This document shows positions 4,808-7,755 of a stretch of DNA of 7,755 nt, in pieces; position 1 is the first letter of the stretch; the number at the start of each line of letters is the position of its first letter. The DNA comes from Candidatus Tectimicrobiota bacterium (GTDB taxonomy: Bacteria > JACPSX01): NCBI GenBank assembly GCA_016193065.1, contig JACPSX010000190.1, forward strand, positions 1-7,755. Reading direction: 5' to 3'. Below the pieces are notes generated by a model that saw only the letters and a program-made list of their open reading frames with translations, was not told where the DNA came from and did not search any database. Position numbers and translations under genes: made by a program.

Positions 4808-5923
4808 CTACGAGCCGAAAAGGTTTGCAATCACGCTGGGGGGAACCGGGGCCGTGCAGGCGGTCTCCAGGTTCTCCTCCACGTGGGCTCTTTGTTTCAT
4901 TCCCACTAGTGCGGTGCCCAATCCGGGGGTCGAACGTACAAACTGAATCGCTCTTTGAGCATCGGTGCGCAGACCGGGGAAGGTCGAGGCGAGGAATTCC
5001 GGCAGGTGGCGGGTGGCTCTTCCCTGGTAGACCGAGGCACTGGCCATCGTGTACATCCCCAGCTCGGCGGAAGCTTCCAGGGGGCTTAAGAGTTTCCCGT
5101 TGAGCTTCTGGGTCTTCGCAGCAAAAGCTTCGGTCATGGCCAGGCTGTAGGGGAGCTGGATGACCCGGAAGTGATGGTTTTTGCCCCCTGCCTGGCAGGC
5201 CAGGTTAAAAAGCTCGGCCAGATCGAGGTGCTCGGTCTCTTCTGCCGGGACCCGGTAGCCGTTCCAGGTGGCCGTACCGTACAAGCGGATGTGCCCCGCC
5301 GCCACCTCTTCCTCCAGCCGTGCGAAGGCTCTAAGCATCCTGTCGTTGAATTCCGGCCGTGGGATCTCCGACAGTTGGGTCTCGGGGTTATGGATGTAGT
5401 AGATATCGATGCACTCCAGGCGGAGGTTGCGGCGGCTGCATTCCATCTGGTGGGAGAGATACCGGGGGGATAAGCAGTGGCAGCCCGCCACAACTTCACC
5501 GGGCTGGATCACTCCGGTGCGCGCGAAGGTGTCCTGGAAATAAGCGGAAGGGTCATCCGGAGGCTCGCCGTCAAAGGGGATGAAGCCCCCCTTGGTGGAA
5601 ACAACAACTTCATCGCGGCTCAGGGTCCCTGCCTGGAAGCTGCGCTCGAGCACCTCGCCGATAGTACGCTCGCTGCGCTGGCAGCGGTAGTTGACCGCTG
5701 TATCGATGACGTTGCATCCGATCTGCAGGGCCCGGCCGATGGCTTTCCGGTACAGATTGTCCGTGGCCTCGTCGTGATGGCCCAGGTAAGTGCCCAGGCC
5801 GATTGAGGACGCCCAGGCGCCGAGAGGCTCCGGAAGACGGCGGAAGTGATTCGCGGGCAAACCCGGAATCCGGTCTCGGTAACGCCGGGTGCTGGTCTCC
5901 GTGGCGCTGTTCGGCTGGCTCAT
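4808..5923 (-). CDS. Aldo/keto reductase
   Basis: This 371-residue protein is an NAD(P)H-dependent aldo/keto reductase with a (beta/alpha)8 barrel. The catalytic tetrad can be placed: D74 and Y79 in NVIDTAVNYR, K111 in STKGGF, and H178 in YYIHNPE. Further family marks are GLGTYLG near the start (42-48) and RSTPGLGTALVGMK (330-343), the C-terminal cofactor-binding region. It is longer than the typical 310-330 residues because of an N-terminal extension of about 30 residues and an insertion after K111. There are several cysteines (C70, C81, C148, C150, C161, C171) but no C-terminal iron-sulfur cluster motif. The ATG overlaps the thioesterase stop (ATGA), and AGGAG lies 9 bases upstream. The substrate is unknown; neighbouring genes suggest thioester or aldehyde chemistry. 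Confidence 0.88.
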   Translation of the reverse strand: MSQPNSATETSTRRYRDRIPGLPANHFRRLPEPLGAWASSIGLGTYLGHHDEATDNLYRKAIGRALQIGCNVIDTAVNYRCQRSERTIGEVLERSFQAGTLSRDEVVVSTKGGFIPFDGEPPDDPSAYFQDTFARTGVIQPGEVVAGCHCLSPRYLSHQMECSRRNLRLECIDIYYIHNPETQLSEIPRPEFNDRMLRAFARLEEEVAAGHIRLYGTATWNGYRVPAEETEHLDLAELFNLACQAGGKNHHFRVIQLPYSLAMTEAFAAKTQKLNGKLLSPLEASAELGMYTMASASVYQGRATRHLPEFLASTFPGLRTDAQRAIQFVRSTPGLGTALVGMKQRAHVEENLETACTAPVPPSVIANLFGS

Positions 5924-6342
5924 TTCTTTCTTCTCCTGGAAGGTTTGAACAACCCTTTGGCCAGGGATTTGCGGAAATAGGCAGGATGGGAAACGGGTTT
6001 TCCCTGACCGTTGATTGCAACGATCGTGAGTCCTCCTTCTACGCTGAGCAAGTCTTGTTTAAAGATCTGAAAGCCGAAAATGACAGAAGAGCGCCCCACT
6101 TTCTCGATCCGGCAGTGAACGTCGATTTCGTCGTCGTAGTACAGGGGCTTTTTAAAGCGAGCCCAGACTTCCACCCGGGGAAAGCCCAGCTTTCGAAGGA
6201 TCCGCGTGTAGGGGATTCCAAGCGTTCTCAACAACTCGTGCTCGGCTGCTTCAAAATATCTGAGGACCGACGCGTAGTGTATGCGACCAGCGGCGTCCGT
6301 GTCGATCCAGGAGACTCGCATGTGTTCAATTTGCTCTACCAT
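5920..6342 (-). CDS. Acyl-CoA thioesterase, 4-hydroxybenzoyl-CoA thioesterase (hot-dog) family
   Basis: This 140-residue protein has the length and layout of a YbgC/4HBT-type thioesterase, which hydrolyses acyl-CoA esters to free acid and CoA in the cytoplasm. The active-site segment is DTDAAGRIHYASVLRYFEAAEHELL (14-38), containing the conserved D-x-D-x-x-G core, Y23 and F30-E31 at the start of the hot-dog helix. VEVWARFKKPLYYDDEID and GFQIFKQD continue the fold, and the C-terminus is very basic (PSRRRKK). It is the first gene of a three-gene operon with the aldo/keto reductase and the SelW-like gene, behind a good promoter. AGGG lies only 4 bases before the ATG, a modest ribosome binding site. 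The acyl substrate cannot be told from the sequence. Confidence 0.88.
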   Translation of the reverse strand: MVEQIEHMRVSWIDTDAAGRIHYASVLRYFEAAEHELLRTLGIPYTRILRKLGFPRVEVWARFKKPLYYDDEIDVHCRIEKVGRSSVIFGFQIFKQDLLSVEGGLTIVAINGQGKPVSHPAYFRKSLAKGLFKPSRRRKK

Positions 6343-6404
6343 GAGGCCCTCGCTTCGTTATGATGAGTATGATGGCATTTCCGGACCGCTTTGGTGCTGT
6401 GGGA

Positions 6405-6433
6405 ATGATATCGGTGCACTGGCAGAGGGTCAA
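6405..6433 (-). promoter_or_regulatory. Sigma70-like promoter of the thioesterase operon
   Basis: On the minus strand TTGACC (6433-6428) and TATCAT (6410-6405) are separated by exactly 17 bases. Each box has five of six consensus bases. Transcription would start near 6398, giving a leader of about 55 bases before the thioesterase ATG at 6342. This is the best promoter match in the window. Confidence 0.6.
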
Positions 6434-6683
6434 GGGTCGAGTGTTTGGAGGCAGTATTCAGAGGAGATCCTTTGCATTGAGAAATCGAAGGCCTGCGCGA
6501 GTTTGGAGAGGTGAAACGATACCCTGGTGTTTCCTTGCAAGTTCCGCCGGGAGCCGCATTCTCTTGATTTTTCCCTTCGGCTCTTGTAGGGTGAGAACAA
6601 TTTTCTGTGCTTTCAGATGGCACGCACCCTGGAATTACAGGGCAAGTAAGGCCATACCAGCTTTCGTTTTTTCCTCCCGTCAG
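6434..6683. other. Non-coding gap between the thioesterase promoter and the dehydrogenase remnant
   Basis: Frames run through this stretch on both strands, but none looks like protein or matches a family I recognise. The only structure I see is a small hairpin, CCCTG/CAGGG (6629-6644), without a T run. It may hold eroded 5' sequence of the aldehyde dehydrogenase remnant, but I could not recognise any in the translations. Confidence 0.4.
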
Positions 6684-6860
6684 GTCCTTTACGGACTCAG
6701 GGGCAGCGTCTGGACGAACGACATCAGTTTGGCCATCGAAACGGCCCGCAGCTGGATCAACGGCGGCAGCCGCCACTTTATCGGCGCCCCCTTTGGAGGC
6801 TATAAGCAAAGCGGGCTGGGACGAGAGGAGTCGCACGTCACCATCAACGTGCGCGTGTAG
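6684..6860 (+). pseudogene. Aldehyde dehydrogenase C-terminal remnant
   Basis: The last 58 codons of a plus-strand frame ending at TAG 6860 read as the C-terminal end of an NAD(P)-dependent aldehyde dehydrogenase: [17 protein letters not shown], then [25 protein letters not shown] and a short tail. Intact enzymes are about 480-500 residues, so over 85% of the gene is absent; the codons upstream in this frame do not resemble the family. Two internal shortenings are also apparent. About six residues are missing between ETAR and WINGG, where an RLRAGT-type segment is usual. About eleven are missing between GREES and HVTINV, where a LEELLSYTQIK-type segment is usual. Both keep the frame. With no start signal and no catalytic Cys region, this is a decayed fragment. 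Confidence 0.7.
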
Positions 6861-7000
6861 GACCTATCCGAATCACCTGGTTCGAAGTCTTTGCGGACCC
6901 AGCGTTAGAAGAAAAAATGCGTGATTCAAGTTCAGCCTGTGGGTCGTGACATTATCGTAATGGGAAATAAGCGTGAAGGAGATTAAGGACATAGGATCAT

Positions 7001-7019
7001 CCTCCAGAGGAAGAGGAGG
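7001..7019 (+). promoter_or_regulatory. Amidohydrolase ribosome binding site inside a possible hairpin
   Basis: AGGAGG at 7014-7019 lies 5 bases before the ATG at 7025 and is a full Shine-Dalgarno match. A CCTCC at 7001-7005 is complementary to GGAGG (7015-7019) across a 9-base loop, so the site could be sequestered in the leader RNA. The ribosome binding site itself is clear; the regulatory role of the hairpin is speculative. Confidence 0.5.
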
Positions 7020-7024
7020 TTCCC

Positions 7025-7755
7025 ATGCTTATTGACGCGCACGTCCATTTACTGCCACCCAAGCGTCAGGCCGGGCTCATTCAATGGATTCACCGCTTTT
7101 TCCCGCATCATCCTATTCCTGAAACCGTGACACAGGATGAGTGCATTGCAGATTACGAAAAGCTGGGAGCCGATTACATCTTTAACTTGGTCTATCCGAT
7201 CCTTCCCGAGGAAACGGAGGAACTTATTGACTTCAATGCTGACCTGCGCTTGCGATATCCATGGATCGTCCCGTGGGGCTCTCTCCACGTTGAGAACCCG
7301 GACAAAAGGAAGATTGTCGAGCGCTGCATTGTTCAGGAAGATTTTCTTGGTTTAAAATTCCACCCGTTCATCCAGCGCTTTGACCCGCTAGATCCCCGGA
7401 TGTTTGACGTCTACGAGCGGCTTCAGGAACTGGGACGACCAGTGATCTTCCACACGGGCTACGAGGAATTTTACGGCCATTCACTTCCAATGGAAGAGTT
7501 AATAGAGAACTTCCCAAGGATGCCCGTGGTCTTTGCTCACAGCCTGTTTCCCGATTTCCACAAGGCGTGGCGGATTCTCGACCGTTACGATCACGTCTGG
7601 ATGGATATGACCAACAATTTCAGCGCACTTTGGGATGAACGGTATCGCTTCGCTGCCCCCACAGAAGCAAAAGCAAAGCTGCTTGATGGCCTTGCCACCA
7701 GAAGCGACCGGGTCATGTTCGGCTCTGAGCATCCAGCAGGGCTGGGAACCTTAGA
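7025..7755 (+). CDS. Amidohydrolase-family (TIM-barrel) protein, 5' part
   Basis: The frame stays open for 243 codons to the window edge. It shows the metal-binding opening DAHVHL (4-9), a lysine in GLKFHP (109-114), FHTG (142-145), AHS (171-173) and FGSEHP (232-237). This is the order of ligands in the amidohydrolase_2 branch (ACMSD/resorcylate-decarboxylase-like metal-dependent hydrolases and decarboxylases). That branch usually has Asp in the last motif (GSDxP); here the residue is Glu-235, next to His-236, so the catalytic residue may differ or the alignment may shift by one. It begins behind AGGAGG spaced 5 bases from ATG. Its codons are visibly more AT-rich than those of the genes to the left. 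The substrate is unknown and the C-terminus is not seen. Confidence 0.85.
   Translation, partial: MLIDAHVHLLPPKRQAGLIQWIHRFFPHHPIPETVTQDECIADYEKLGADYIFNLVYPILPEETEELIDFNADLRLRYPWIVPWGSLHVENPDKRKIVERCIVQEDFLGLKFHPFIQRFDPLDPRMFDVYERLQELGRPVIFHTGYEEFYGHSLPMEELIENFPRMPVVFAHSLFPDFHKAWRILDRYDHVWMDMTNNFSALWDERYRFAAPTEAKAKLLDGLATRSDRVMFGSEHPAGLGTL

Noticed and set aside
4333-5103. A 256-codon open frame on the plus strand.
   Set aside because: It overlaps the adenosyltransferase on the same strand and runs antisense to the SelW-like and aldo/keto reductase genes. The product has no recognisable domain.
6336-6836. A 166-codon minus-strand frame covering the thioesterase start.
   Set aside because: It spans the good promoter and the dehydrogenase remnant, and its translation resembles no protein family.

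Overview
This 7.8 kb window comes from a GC-rich bacterial chromosome. It carries ordinary metabolic genes, two decayed genes and a block of non-coding sequence. I cannot name the species. A likely UGA-encoded selenoprotein implies a host that decodes selenocysteine. A PduO-type adenosyltransferase implies use of adenosylcobalamin.

Left part (1-2217, all minus strand): a tightly coupled operon reads leftward. It runs from a 3-hydroxyisobutyrate dehydrogenase-family reductase to the alpha and beta subunits of a thiamine-diphosphate 2-oxo acid (pyruvate/acetoin-type) dehydrogenase E1; beta runs off the left edge. The first junction is an ATGA overlap and the second is a short overlap. A candidate sigma70 promoter and a strong 9-bp inverted repeat lie just upstream of the first gene.

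Middle (2218-3045): about 500 bases hold no convincing protein but many short perfect hairpins, several closed by purine-rich loops, including a GUAA loop. The plus-strand order of stems and linkers resembles, from memory, the HEARO/omega RNAs that guide IscB-type nucleases, but no IscB gene is in the window. A 58-residue hypothetical ORF with a good ribosome binding site follows it.

Centre (3046-4531, plus strand): an EamA-type drug/metabolite permease is broken by a frame change and an apparent internal deletion. After a TTGACA promoter comes an intact cob(I)alamin adenosyltransferase.

Right-centre (4528-6433, minus strand): a second operon driven by a good promoter (TTGACC-17-TATCAT) encodes a 4HBT-fold acyl-CoA thioesterase, an aldo/keto reductase and a small SelW-like Rdx protein. 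The SelW-like frame is interrupted by one TGA exactly at the second redox position of its CxxU motif, followed by a bacterial SECIS-like hairpin. Its stop codon overlaps the stop codon of the convergent adenosyltransferase gene.

Right end (6684-7755): the C-terminal remnant of an aldehyde dehydrogenase, then the start of an amidohydrolase-family gene that leaves the window and is clearly more AT-rich than the rest.
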